Of a stretch of DNA of 64,000 nucleotides, positions 8,340 to 17,321 are shown in pieces. The notes under the pieces are model-generated. The model made no database searches. It saw only the letters and a list, made by a program, of their open reading frames with translations, and was not told the origin of the DNA. Source of the stretch: Dyadobacter sp. CY261. Its GTDB lineage: Bacteria; Bacteroidota; Bacteroidia; Cytophagales; Spirosomataceae. Where the stretch lies: positions 103,023-167,022 of the forward strand of contig NZ_JAKCPW010000014.1 in the NCBI RefSeq assembly GCF_021440085.1. The letters run 5' to 3'. The position numbers and the translations under genes were made by a program. Position 1 is the first letter of the stretch. Each line of letters starts with the position of its first letter.

Positions 8340-9839
8340 ATGAGAATCATATCAAAGAAAATCGGATTGCTCGCAATGCTGAGCTTATTCGGAGCGACGA
8401 GTTGCTCCGACTTCCTGGACGAGTCCGACCCCAGTAACTTCACCGAAGAGAATTATTTTACGCGTCCGGAACATGCGCGGAGCTCTGTAAACGCCATCTA
8501 TTTCCCATTGCGTGAACCAATGGTAAGCGGTTTTGGCGGAGGGACGTGGATGATGCCCGAGTTTGCTACCGGTTTGGCCGGGACTGACCTTGGACAGGCC
8601 GTGAACAGCTACTTTATCAAGGATCTGCGAAATACTTCCGACAATTCCTATGGCCAGACCTACTGGACCCAGTATTACAAAGGAATTGCAGGTGCCAACT
8701 TGTCTCTTGCCAGGATCCCCGGAATTACGATGGATGCCGCCGAAATGAAGCGGGTGCTGGGCGAAGCCTATTTTCTTCGCGCATTCTACTACTTCCAACT
8801 GGTGCAGATGTTTGGCAATATTCCGCTGATAACCGAGCCCGTGAGCCTGCAATCGGAGCAGTTACGCCCTAATGCTGCCACACCGGAAGCGGTTTATACC
8901 CTGATCGTGGAAGATTTGAAGGCTGCCGAAGCATCGGGGCTTCCGATGAGCGAAAACAGTGGTAAGGTGACGCTCGGGGCGGTGAAATCGCTGCTGGCGA
9001 AGGTTTATCTTACAATGGCAGGTTATCCGCTGCAAAAAGGTGCTGCATATTATGATCTGGCTGCGAAAAAAGCGGAGGAAGTGATCGATTCGAAGCAATT
9101 TAAATTGTTTGCCAGCTATGACGACCTGCACAATCCCGCGAAGAAGAATATTGAAGAAAACATCTTCATGATCCAGTACAAAACCGGGCTGATCGCCTCG
9201 GGCTGGCAGGTTTCCATTATTCCCTATAACAAGAACATCTCGGCGTATTCCGATGAAACGGGTGGTATTTATGCGACCGGCGATTTTGTGAAGTCGTATG
9301 AGGCCAATGATTTGCGTGCGAAAGAGAAACAGTTCTTTTTTACAAAATTCACTAACGAATCCGATCGCAACAAAGAAGTGGATCTGGGTGGGTATTTCAT
9401 CTATAAACACTTCGATAACGTGGCGCAAACCAGTAGCGCAAACAGCGACCTGAACTGGTCGGTGCTCCGCTACGCCGATGTGTTGCTGATGTATGCAGAA
9501 GCTTCGAATGAGGTGGGAGGGCCATCGGCTAAGGCTTACGAAGCTGTGAATGCCATTCGTACGCGGGCACAGTTGCCTGCATTGACCGGTCTGACAAAAG
9601 ACACATTCCGCGAGGCGGTCTGGAAGGAGCGTTGGCATGAGCTGTGCTTCGAAAACATCACATGGTTCGATATGGCACGCCTTCGGAAGGCATTTAATGT
9701 GAAGACAAAGAAATTTGATAATTACGTAGGCCACACATTTTCCTACGGTCCAACTTTGTCAGCCCGCGAATTACTTTTCCCTATTCCAACAGCCGAAATT
9801 CGTAACAATACAAATCTGAAACAAAACGACGGATATTAG
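8340..9839 (+). CDS. SusD/RagB family surface lipoprotein
   Basis: 499 residues. The signal peptide ends in ATSC, with the lipidated cysteine at about residue 22, followed by SDFLDESDPSNF, typical of SusD N-termini. TPR-type helices hold FLRAFYYFQLVQMFGNIPL, a hallmark of the family, and the C-terminal region has RYADVLLMYAEASNE and ARELLFPIPTAEI. It forms the lid over the SusC barrel and captures ligand at the cell surface. It is the last gene of the sigma/anti-sigma/SusC unit and is followed by a terminator. Confidence 0.94.
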   Translation: MRIISKKIGLLAMLSLFGATSCSDFLDESDPSNFTEENYFTRPEHARSSVNAIYFPLREPMVSGFGGGTWMMPEFATGLAGTDLGQAVNSYFIKDLRNTSDNSYGQTYWTQYYKGIAGANLSLARIPGITMDAAEMKRVLGEAYFLRAFYYFQLVQMFGNIPLITEPVSLQSEQLRPNAATPEAVYTLIVEDLKAAEASGLPMSENSGKVTLGAVKSLLAKVYLTMAGYPLQKGAAYYDLAAKKAEEVIDSKQFKLFASYDDLHNPAKKNIEENIFMIQYKTGLIASGWQVSIIPYNKNISAYSDETGGIYATGDFVKSYEANDLRAKEKQFFFTKFTNESDRNKEVDLGGYFIYKHFDNVAQTSSANSDLNWSVLRYADVLLMYAEASNEVGGPSAKAYEAVNAIRTRAQLPALTGLTKDTFREAVWKERWHELCFENITWFDMARLRKAFNVKTKKFDNYVGHTFSYGPTLSARELLFPIPTAEIRNNTNLKQNDGY

Positions 9840-9891
9840 CAGAACAGGTTAAGATTAAACTCAGTCAGTTTAATAGTAGATAGTAAAATAG

Positions 9892-9924
9892 ATAAGCCGT
9901 CGGAGTTTTCCGGCGGCTTATTTG
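9892..9924. terminator. Terminator between susD and phytase gene
   Basis: Hairpin with arms TAAGCCGTCGG and CCGGCGGCTTA around TTTT-containing loop, with T-rich flank. It lies between convergent genes and could act in both directions. Confidence 0.75.
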
Positions 9925-9958
9925 TATTTGGGAAAGTTAAAAAACGCTACATAAATGC

Positions 9959-11053
9959 TTACTTAGTTGCTTTCAAATACCCCCCGGCAATATCTTCCCA
10001 GCGGTAGAGGTGGAAAGTCTTGTCGTCGCTCATGACTACGAACAGGCCGTTTCGGAACTGTGCATTGAGGGGAACGGAAACAACTTCGGAGCCATCGCTG
10101 TGGCTGGCTTTGACGGTGACTTTTCTTAACAAAGGATGCCCATGGGGCTTGCCGGCTGTGCCTTCGCGAGGGAATAGCTGGAAACTGTTGGCGCCCTGGT
10201 CGGATACGAGAATGTACCCGGTGCTGTCTGTGAGCTGGTAAATGGAAATTCCTTCGTGATCCTCGGTAAAACCATTCGTGGCAAACAAGGCCAGTTCTTC
10301 ATCGCCTTTTTCAGGATCGGCGTAATATTTGCGGACACCTTTGCCTTCATCAGAATAATACACGTAGCCTAGCTGGTCGTCGACAGCAATGGCTTCAATT
10401 TCTTTTAACCCACTATACTTTCCGAACTTACGGACAAGGGAGGCTTTCACCTGGCCCTTACCATTATCTTCCAGTGCATATTGCCAAAGGTAAGTGCCAT
10501 TGGTAGGGCCTGATTTGCGGCCTACGATGGCGTAAATTTTGCCTGATTTGTTTTTGTAAAGCGCAATGCCCATCAAATCACGTACATTTTCACCCGTTTC
10601 TCCCACGAACACTTCGATTCCACCGTTGTCGATAGGCTTCATGTCGGGCACGCTGTAAATACGTAGCTTGTGCGTGAAGCGCTCGGTGGTTACGGCGATG
10701 TCGGTGGGTTTGCCTTCCAGCATCAGCCCATATTCAATGTCGACGTTATCGGGGCGTTTCAAGCCCGTCACGGATTTGTCTTTCTGCAATTTGCCTTGCA
10801 GGTCAAAAACGTACAAGCCGCCATCCTGGTCCTTGTCGGTGCCAATGATCAGGCTTTGGGCAGGGTCGGCCGGGTTGATCCAGATCGCTGGATCGTCGGT
10901 ATCATGGGCGACGGTATCGGTGATGAAAACCGGCTGGATGATCGGGCTGATCGTGTCAGCTTTGGCAGATTGGATGGGGCTGTTTTGATGGGACTGGCAG
11001 GCAATGAAGAATGCGGCCAGACCGATAACGGCCAAGAATAAGAATGCTTTCAC
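9959..11053 (-). CDS. Beta-propeller 3-phytase, lipoprotein
   Basis: 364 residues with a lipoprotein signal (FFIAC, Cys at residue 19). It carries the beta-propeller phytase signatures DDPAIWINPADP, IIGTDKDQDGGLYVFDL, RPDNVDIEYG, KEIEAIAVDDQLGYVYYSDEGKG and EDHEGISIY, rich in the acidic residues that bind calcium. The enzyme releases phosphate from phytate (inositol hexaphosphate), here probably on the outer membrane or in the periplasm. Upstream on the same strand lie a predicted beta-helix lipoprotein and a TonB receptor, suggesting a phosphate-ester scavenging locus. The 149-bp gap to the next gene holds a large REP-like hairpin, so coexpression may be partial. Confidence 0.9.
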   Translation of the reverse strand: MKAFLFLAVIGLAAFFIACQSHQNSPIQSAKADTISPIIQPVFITDTVAHDTDDPAIWINPADPAQSLIIGTDKDQDGGLYVFDLQGKLQKDKSVTGLKRPDNVDIEYGLMLEGKPTDIAVTTERFTHKLRIYSVPDMKPIDNGGIEVFVGETGENVRDLMGIALYKNKSGKIYAIVGRKSGPTNGTYLWQYALEDNGKGQVKASLVRKFGKYSGLKEIEAIAVDDQLGYVYYSDEGKGVRKYYADPEKGDEELALFATNGFTEDHEGISIYQLTDSTGYILVSDQGANSFQLFPREGTAGKPHGHPLLRKVTVKASHSDGSEVVSVPLNAQFRNGLFVVMSDDKTFHLYRWEDIAGGYLKATK

Positions 11054-11088
11054 TGGTGTTAGAATAATGTAGATTGTACCGAACTGAA

Positions 11089-11168
11089 AATGTCATGTTG
11101 AGCGAACGGGGCCGCCCGGCGGTCGAAACATCGTGCGATGATGTTTCGGCTGCGCTCAACATGACATT
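11089..11168. repeat. REP-like composite inverted repeat
   Basis: The outer arms AATGTCATGTTGAGCG and CGCTCAACATGACATT are perfect complements over 16 bp. Inside is a second perfect hairpin, CGAAACATC / GATGTTTCG. It shares the TGAGCG and GTCGAA cores with the elements at 23615-23654 and 63732-63790, so it looks like a member of a dispersed palindromic family. It sits between the lipoprotein gene and the phytase gene. Confidence 0.75.
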
Positions 11169-11202
11169 GCATCATGCCTGGTACACTTTATTTGAATAAA
11201 AA

Positions 11203-12480
11203 TTACTTAACACCCAATGCCCCGATGTAGTCGGCAGGGGCCGGCGATTTGTAGGTCACGCCGTTGAGGACGAGGCCGTCTGCATACAGGCGGGTGAAGC
11301 TCGTCTTACCTTTGCCAAGGGCCGGTGAACCGGCTTGCAAATGGAAATCCCACGCAGTGTTGAAAGTGGCGTTTTTGTTGTCGGTAGTCAATGGGTAGTT
11401 GACGAATTTAGGATCGTTGTCACCCACTTTGGTAGAAACAATGTCGTTCACACCTTTCAAAATTTCGACCGACGGCTGGAATTGTTTCACGCCTTCTTCC
11501 GTAGCACCATAATACAATGTGTTGGCGATTACCGAGCGGGCATCCACAGATTTGTCTAAATTCTCTTTTTTGATACCAAAGCGGTCGTTTGCCAGCAGGT
11601 TGTTGTAAAGATCGGCACGAACACCTTTTTCAAGCCAGATTGACCCACCTTTCGTAGTAGGCCTTCTCCAACCTGCATTGATAATCGTGTTGTTATAACC
11701 TACGATATAAGCCTGGGGCGTGCGGTCGCCGCTGTTGGAGAGTTTCAAAGCATTGGTATTAGGGCTGTAAACCACGTTGAAAGCGACATCAGCCTGTACT
11801 CCCGACTTGATGTTGATTGCGTCACCACCTGATACACCGGTTGTATAAAATGTGTTGTTTGCGACGATCACTTTACCACCTTCGATATAAAAACCATCTT
11901 CATTGAAGTTACGGATGGTGCTGCTCACAACCACCAGCTTTCCATTTATATTGGGATAATACAAAACCGGCACGTGCTCGCCCGCGGCAGCTTTGTACAA
12001 ACCGGCCTTCACCGACGGGGACTCTTCGGTCGTTACCGCACCGCCGTATTCAAGGATGGTGTTGCTCAATACAAATTCAGCAGAATTAGGGCCGGCGATC
12101 AATCCGCCCCAAAGGTTACCGAACTGGTTCCCGGCTGTTTTCCAGGCATCAGGAACGGTGAATTTAACAGGTGCAGCGGCAGTTCCGAGGCTGTACAAAT
12201 TCCCTTTTACCACTACTTCGGGTTTGATCACCGAGTCGCTGAAAAGTACGGTCACGCCTTCTTCGATGGTCAGGGATTTGCCTTCGGGAACTTGGATGTG
12301 GCCGGTTACTTTGTAGGTGTTACCTTTGGTCCAGGTGCCGGATACTTCGCCGGCTACCGATTGCTCCGTTGGCGCTGGGTCTACGGGCGTCGGTTCATCT
12401 TTGTCGTCGCTGCAACCGGTGATCAGAAATGCCGCGAGGGCCGAAAGCATAAATAATTGTTTCATTTTGAAATTGTTCAT
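11203..12480 (-). CDS. Predicted right-handed beta-helix lipoprotein
   Basis: 425 residues from ATG 12480, or 420 from ATG 12465; both give a lipoprotein signal with LITGC followed by an acidic stretch (SDDKDEP). The body has a run of short strands with many Asn, Gly and Val residues (for example VLSNTILEYGGAV, VVSSTIRNFNEDGFYIEGG, VIVANNTFYTTG), which suggests a parallel beta-helix as in pectate-lyase-like proteins. No catalytic motif was recognised. It starts 24 bp after the stop of the TonB receptor gene and is probably cotranscribed with it; it may be the receptor's surface partner, taking the place SusD has elsewhere. Confidence 0.7.
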   Translation of the reverse strand: MNNFKMKQLFMLSALAAFLITGCSDDKDEPTPVDPAPTEQSVAGEVSGTWTKGNTYKVTGHIQVPEGKSLTIEEGVTVLFSDSVIKPEVVVKGNLYSLGTAAAPVKFTVPDAWKTAGNQFGNLWGGLIAGPNSAEFVLSNTILEYGGAVTTEESPSVKAGLYKAAAGEHVPVLYYPNINGKLVVVSSTIRNFNEDGFYIEGGKVIVANNTFYTTGVSGGDAINIKSGVQADVAFNVVYSPNTNALKLSNSGDRTPQAYIVGYNNTIINAGWRRPTTKGGSIWLEKGVRADLYNNLLANDRFGIKKENLDKSVDARSVIANTLYYGATEEGVKQFQPSVEILKGVNDIVSTKVGDNDPKFVNYPLTTDNKNATFNTAWDFHLQAGSPALGKGKTSFTRLYADGLVLNGVTYKSPAPADYIGALGVK

Positions 12481-12504
12481 GAGATTTAAAATTTTGATGA
12501 CTGA

Positions 12505-15261
12505 TTAAAACTTGTATCGTACGCCAAGCAGGTAAGAGCGCTGGTAACGGTCGCGGCGGATGAGCGTTTTGCCGGACAAATCCTGATGCGGAATGTTGGC
12601 ATTCGAAGCATTGATATTCTTCATATACACTTCCATAGGGGTGTCGAGCAGGTTGTTGGCTTTCAGGAACACGCCCAGACCATTGCGGAATGTCTTTTCG
12701 ACAGACGCATCCATCTGGACGAAGCCTTTTTGCCAGAGGTCATTGTCGAGGAACTGCGAAACGGTATTGATCCGGTCGCCGGTGTAGCCGCCCGCCAATT
12801 GGGCGTCGATCCCGCTCTTCTGGTTTTTATAGAGCACCGAAAGGTTAGCTACATGTGCGGATTGTCCGTAAAGCGGTCGGGTCTGATCGACATTGATCGT
12901 TTCAAGATCGCCGCTCTCGTTGCGTATGCGCCTGGACTTGGGTGTGGTAATGCGCGAATGGGTGTAGGTATAATTGGCCTTGATCCCGAACTGTTTTACA
13001 TATTTGATATAATCGATTTCCAACCCATAATTTTTGGCATTCCCGAAGTTGCCCGGCGAGTAGTAAATATCCTGACCGCGGATTGCGTCGCGTTGTAATG
13101 TGTATTCGATAGGATCTTTGATCATTTTGTAAAAAACCCCCACCATAAATTGCTCCGAGGCCCGCGGAAACATCTCGTAACGGAGGTCGATATTGTCGGC
13201 AATGGCGCGTTTCAGATCGGGATTGCCGCGTTCCTGGTATTCTTCCTGCACAATGCGGTAGGGTACGATCTCGAAGAAGCCGGGGCGGTTGATCGAGCGG
13301 AAGTAGGAGGCCCGCAGATTGATGTGCTCTTCGGGTTTGTATCTGAAATGCAGGCTGGGTAAAATGTCGGTATACTTTTGCTTGCCATCTGGCCTGTCTT
13401 CCCCGATCGGAAAGAGCATGGAATAGCCCTGGTCTGTGGCTTCTGCACGCACTCCGCCCAATATTTCCAGATTCTTGGTTTCTGCTTTGAACTGCACAAA
13501 ACCAGCTTTGATCTGTTCGGTCGCATTGTAGTTCAATGCACTTGCTACGGAGCCGCGCGGGTTCTGGATCGTCCAGCGGATTTGGGTGTAGTTGGTGAAA
13601 TCTTTTCCGTATTCGGCGAATGGATCGGTCGGACGGAGCTGGTAATTGTTGTAAAAATTGGAGCGCGATTTGTCACGAAACAATCCCCCGGCTGTCCATT
13701 CCACTTGCGCCGAGCCGATCGTCGTGTTGTAGACCAGGTTTAAATAGCCCGAAATATCACGGTCGGAGTTGTGTTCCCATCTCCGGGAGGCATCACCCAC
13801 AGTGGTTTTTCTTTCCTGAAAATTCTCCATGACGCCGGTCAGCGGAACAGTCACGTTGTCGGGCACTTCGTTAGTCGCTTTGGAATACACCGCCGACCAT
13901 TGCAATGCAAGCGCATCAAGCAGTTGATGTTTCCCCTGCAAAGTGCTGTTGAAAATTTGCTGCTTGGTCAGCCGCGAGCGCGTCGAGTAGCCGAGCGTCG
14001 CATTGCCAGCCACCGGGTCGTACCCGCCTATCGTGAGCTGCGTGGATTTGACGTCGCGCACCTGCACGTTGGTCAGGTTCATGAATGCATTATAAAACTG
14101 GATCTTGTGCTTGTCATTGATCCGGAAATCCATTTTAGAGTGTAAACCATATCGGATCTGCTGTTCCGAATATGCCCGTTCGCTCATTTTGGTGAGTGTT
14201 TCACCGCGTAATGTGTCCACCGCTTCGGAGTCGAAGAAAAGGCTGTTACTGCCGCGGTGGGTGTTCTGGTAACTGCCAGCCAGGAGAATTCCCAGCTTGT
14301 CGCGCAAAAAACGGTTACCTACCGCTATGCTTCCCAGCAAATTGGGTAGCGGTGTTTTGGATTTGTAATCAACCGGGGCAGTCGAAAAATCAGCCGGAAC
14401 AGCATTGTACTGATTTCCATTGCGTTCATATGGTGATTTTGACTGGATATTTCTAAAATCATAGCCCATGAACTTCCGGTCCATAAAAAGCTCATTATAG
14501 CCGGTGGAAACATTGGCAGAAAGCGTAAACTTATCAGGAGCGTCTTTCATGACCATATTCACCGCCCCGCCAATCGCGTCACCTTCCATCGCGGGTGTTA
14601 ATGCCTTGTATACTTCGAGTCGTTCAAGAAGGTCGGAAGGGAAAATATCCAGTGGGACGTAACGGTATTTGTTATCAGGACTCGGGATTTTCACGCCGTT
14701 GACAAGCGTGTAATTGTAGCGTTTGTCCATCCCACGCAAAATCGCATACTGGCCGTCGCCGTTGCTGTTCCGTTCAATGGAAATACCGGAAATGCGTTGG
14801 ATCACATTGGCTACGGTCAGGTCGGGCGAAATCTGGATGGTTTTGCCGGAAACGATATTCATCACCTGGCTCGCATTGCGCTCCATGAGGCGGGCGGTAT
14901 TGTCACTGGCACCGTCACGTTTTCCCGTCACCGCTACTTCTTGTAGTTTCTGGCCTTCGGCAGCGTCCAGCGACAGGTCTATCTGTACGGTTTCACTGCT
15001 ATTGATCGTGAACTCCTTTTGCATCGGCGCGTATGAAATATGCCGGATGTTAAGGCGATAGGATCCTTTTTGCAGATTGGATATGGTGAAAGAGCCGTCC
15101 AGCCCGGAAATGTCGTGCAGGTTGGTTCCTTCAATAGAGATCACAACGCCCAATGCGGGCTCGCCGGTGGCCGCTTCAAGCAGCTTGCCTTTGAGGGTCC
15201 CTGCATGCAGGCTTGTGACTGTAAGCAGTAGGAGGAAGGTATGGAGGAAATTTTGGATCAT
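12505..15261 (-). CDS. TonB-dependent receptor (phytase-linked)
   Basis: 918 residues. A signal peptide (MIQNFLHTFLLLLTVTSLHA) is followed by a carboxypeptidase-regulatory-like domain (about 20-100), a plug (about 125-260, with GISIERNSNGDGQYAILRGM and GDAIGGAVNMVMKDAP) and a barrel ending LLGVRYKF with a terminal Phe. The plug follows the pattern of siderophore/oligosaccharide receptors, not SusC. I chose ATG 15261; the in-frame start at 15402 only adds translated GC-rich repeat DNA. It heads the lipoprotein and phytase genes, so import of phytate breakdown products or another phosphate ester is a fair inference. The TPR-LuxR regulator lies upstream on the same strand. Confidence 0.87.
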   Translation of the reverse strand: MIQNFLHTFLLLLTVTSLHAGTLKGKLLEAATGEPALGVVISIEGTNLHDISGLDGSFTISNLQKGSYRLNIRHISYAPMQKEFTINSSETVQIDLSLDAAEGQKLQEVAVTGKRDGASDNTARLMERNASQVMNIVSGKTIQISPDLTVANVIQRISGISIERNSNGDGQYAILRGMDKRYNYTLVNGVKIPSPDNKYRYVPLDIFPSDLLERLEVYKALTPAMEGDAIGGAVNMVMKDAPDKFTLSANVSTGYNELFMDRKFMGYDFRNIQSKSPYERNGNQYNAVPADFSTAPVDYKSKTPLPNLLGSIAVGNRFLRDKLGILLAGSYQNTHRGSNSLFFDSEAVDTLRGETLTKMSERAYSEQQIRYGLHSKMDFRINDKHKIQFYNAFMNLTNVQVRDVKSTQLTIGGYDPVAGNATLGYSTRSRLTKQQIFNSTLQGKHQLLDALALQWSAVYSKATNEVPDNVTVPLTGVMENFQERKTTVGDASRRWEHNSDRDISGYLNLVYNTTIGSAQVEWTAGGLFRDKSRSNFYNNYQLRPTDPFAEYGKDFTNYTQIRWTIQNPRGSVASALNYNATEQIKAGFVQFKAETKNLEILGGVRAEATDQGYSMLFPIGEDRPDGKQKYTDILPSLHFRYKPEEHINLRASYFRSINRPGFFEIVPYRIVQEEYQERGNPDLKRAIADNIDLRYEMFPRASEQFMVGVFYKMIKDPIEYTLQRDAIRGQDIYYSPGNFGNAKNYGLEIDYIKYVKQFGIKANYTYTHSRITTPKSRRIRNESGDLETINVDQTRPLYGQSAHVANLSVLYKNQKSGIDAQLAGGYTGDRINTVSQFLDNDLWQKGFVQMDASVEKTFRNGLGVFLKANNLLDTPMEVYMKNINASNANIPHQDLSGKTLIRRDRYQRSYLLGVRYKF

Positions 15262-15530
15262 CGCATCAAAAATCTGAGTAAATACCGGTGGCCGGCTGTC
15301 CGCGGTCGGCGGTCGGCCCGCCATTCCCGTTGACGATGCGAAGGTGTGCAGAACGAACTGAGTGATCCAAATGTGGCCCGTTAACAAAAGGGCAACAGGC
15401 AATTTCAGAGCGTTACATCAAGGCAACAAGGTGTTGTTTCTTCTATTAAGGAACTGATATTCAGCAAGTTAAATGTCTATTTGCTGCCATTATGTTTGTG
15501 TTACGACAGTATTAACAAACTGTTAACCAG
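15262..15530. other. Intergenic region upstream of TonB receptor
   Basis: 269 bp without a gene. It holds a GC-rich run (15295-15325) containing CGGCGGTCGGCC, which recurs in inverted form at 60905-60916. The part nearest the regulator gene is AT-rich. No promoter matching the Bacteroidota consensus was found. Confidence 0.5.
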
Positions 15531-17195
15531 TTAAATGGACTGGATATAGGCGGAAAGGTTGTCACCCGCAGCAATGTTCAGTTTTTTCCGTAAGCGGTGG
15601 CGGATTACGCGTAGGCTGTCCTGCGAAATGCCAAGGAGCGTGGCAATGTCGGTAGAGGTCAGGTTCATTTTGATGAGGGCGATGAGCCGGAGGTCGTTGG
15701 CGGTCAGCGGGCCGGTTTGCAGTTGCAGTCGGTCGAAAAACGACTGGTGAACCTGCTCGAATATGCCCCGGAATTCTTCCCAGTGCTGGTTGTCCTGCAA
15801 GCCTTCGCTGATTTGTTCAGAAAGCGATTTGATCTGCTTCCGCTGGTCACGCTTGTCGTCCTTAATCATTTCGTCGAGCTTGGTGCGGAGATCTTCCAGG
15901 AGCTGGTTCTTCCGGATGATGTGCAATGTGTAACTGCTCAATTCCTGCGTTTTGGTTTCGAGCTGCTGTTTGAGGTTTTCTTCTTCAAGCTTCTTGTTTT
16001 TCAATTCAACTTCCATGAGCTGATTTTGCGCCTCATACACCTGCTTATGCTGTGCGCGGAGCTTCTGCTCGTTCCTGATTTTGAGCCGTTGCTGGCTGAT
16101 GATTAATGCTGCTACGACGATCACAAGTATAATCACGACAACCGTAGCAATGGATATGAGCGTATCGATGCGCCGGGCCTGTGTAAGCTGAGCTATTTCA
16201 TTGTCCTTTTTTTCGATCTCATAAAGCGTTTGCAGCAAAGCGAGTTGCTTGTTACTTTCTTCGGAGTAAATGTCATTGAGCAGGCTGCGGCTTAATGTGA
16301 GGTAATGGAATGCGCTGTCGTTGCGGCTCAGCAGGTTGTATGCTTTGGCCATGTCGTTATAGGCGCTGGAAATCTGATAGCGTTCTCCGTTGCTTTGGGC
16401 GAGCTGTAAAGATTGCATGCTGTATTTCAACCCTTCGCGAAACTGCCCTGTTTTACGGAGCACATCCCCGAGATTATTCACGACCTCCACCTGTGCGCGG
16501 GCATTGTGCGTCTGTGCATTCAGCGCGTGGGCTTTGTTGAAATAGAAAAAAGCCGAATCGTATTTTTCGAGATCTTCGTAAATGCTTCCGATATTTTCAT
16601 AAATCTTCGCGGCACCATCGATATGGCGGTCGAGCTGGTAGGATTGCAGGGCTTTTTGCTGGAAGTAGAATGCACTGTCGTACATTTCGCGCTTTTCGTA
16701 GAGGTGCCCAATGCGCCCATAAATCTCCGCCTTGCCTGACTCCTGTTTTAAGTTTTTGTAAATGCCCAGGGCTTCGTCATATTGTTTTCGTGCCAGTTGC
16801 GGCCTGCGCGTGCGGTAGTAAAGTTCGCCGAGCATATTCAGGTTTTCGGCCAGTGATTTCTTCTCGTTCAGGTTGCGGTAAATCTTCTCGGCTTGCAGCA
16901 AGTAATCCAGCGACTGCGGATAATGTCCCGAAATAAACAGCAGTCCGCCGATCTGCTGCAAATACCCTGCGGCTTCCTTTTCGTTGCTTTGCTTCACCGA
17001 ACTATTGTAATTCGCCTTCAATTGGAGCAGGAGCGAGTCCGGATTCTGGGGGCTGGCCGAAATAGTGTGTTCTGTCTCCACTAATTGGCTGGTCTGCGCA
17101 GATGAATGCAATGCCGAAATCATCCAAATCAAGATCAGAATGATGCCGAATAAAACAGGAGGGACGGGATGCTTTTGGGCGCGGCCGGTATACAT
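15531..17195 (-). CDS. TPR-containing LuxR-type transcriptional regulator, membrane-anchored
   Basis: 554 residues. A signal/anchor segment comes first (about 13-33), then a series of tetratricopeptide repeats (about 50-310). A membrane helix follows (ISIATVVVIILVIVVAALII, about 345-365), then a coiled coil (about 370-450), and a C-terminal LuxR/GerE DNA-binding domain (LTANDLRLIALIKMNLTSTDIA, then LGISQDSLRVIRHRLRKKL). This layout is common in Bacteroidota: periplasmic TPRs sense, and the cytoplasmic helix-turn-helix binds DNA. It is the most likely regulator of the TonB receptor/phytase genes that follow it, though that rests on position alone. Confidence 0.85.
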   Translation of the reverse strand: MYTGRAQKHPVPPVLFGIILILIWMISALHSSAQTSQLVETEHTISASPQNPDSLLLQLKANYNSSVKQSNEKEAAGYLQQIGGLLFISGHYPQSLDYLLQAEKIYRNLNEKKSLAENLNMLGELYYRTRRPQLARKQYDEALGIYKNLKQESGKAEIYGRIGHLYEKREMYDSAFYFQQKALQSYQLDRHIDGAAKIYENIGSIYEDLEKYDSAFFYFNKAHALNAQTHNARAQVEVVNNLGDVLRKTGQFREGLKYSMQSLQLAQSNGERYQISSAYNDMAKAYNLLSRNDSAFHYLTLSRSLLNDIYSEESNKQLALLQTLYEIEKKDNEIAQLTQARRIDTLISIATVVVIILVIVVAALIISQQRLKIRNEQKLRAQHKQVYEAQNQLMEVELKNKKLEEENLKQQLETKTQELSSYTLHIIRKNQLLEDLRTKLDEMIKDDKRDQRKQIKSLSEQISEGLQDNQHWEEFRGIFEQVHQSFFDRLQLQTGPLTANDLRLIALIKMNLTSTDIATLLGISQDSLRVIRHRLRKKLNIAAGDNLSAYIQSI

Positions 17196-17254
17196 GGCAG
17201 ATAGCGCTGGGTTAATTTACATGCAAGTTACACCCGACGGGCCTGCGTGAATGC

Positions 17255-17282
17255 GAAAAGCCATTGAAATACATCAATGGCT
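17255..17282 (-). terminator. Terminator after xylA
   Basis: Perfect 9-bp arms AGCCATTGA / TCAATGGCT with a 6-base loop. On the minus strand the stem is followed by a short T run. It lies downstream of xylA and upstream of the TPR regulator. Confidence 0.65.
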
Positions 17283-17321
17283 CTCGCAAATTTAATATTT
17301 AGGTAATAGCCAGCCAGCGTC

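Noticed and set aside
8862..9734. 290-codon antisense frame inside susD
   Set aside because: Shadow of susD; Cys/His/Arg-rich translation with no family resemblance.
15262..15402. N-terminal extension of the phytase-linked TonB receptor
   Set aside because: It would put 47 residues of repeat-derived sequence before a normal signal peptide.
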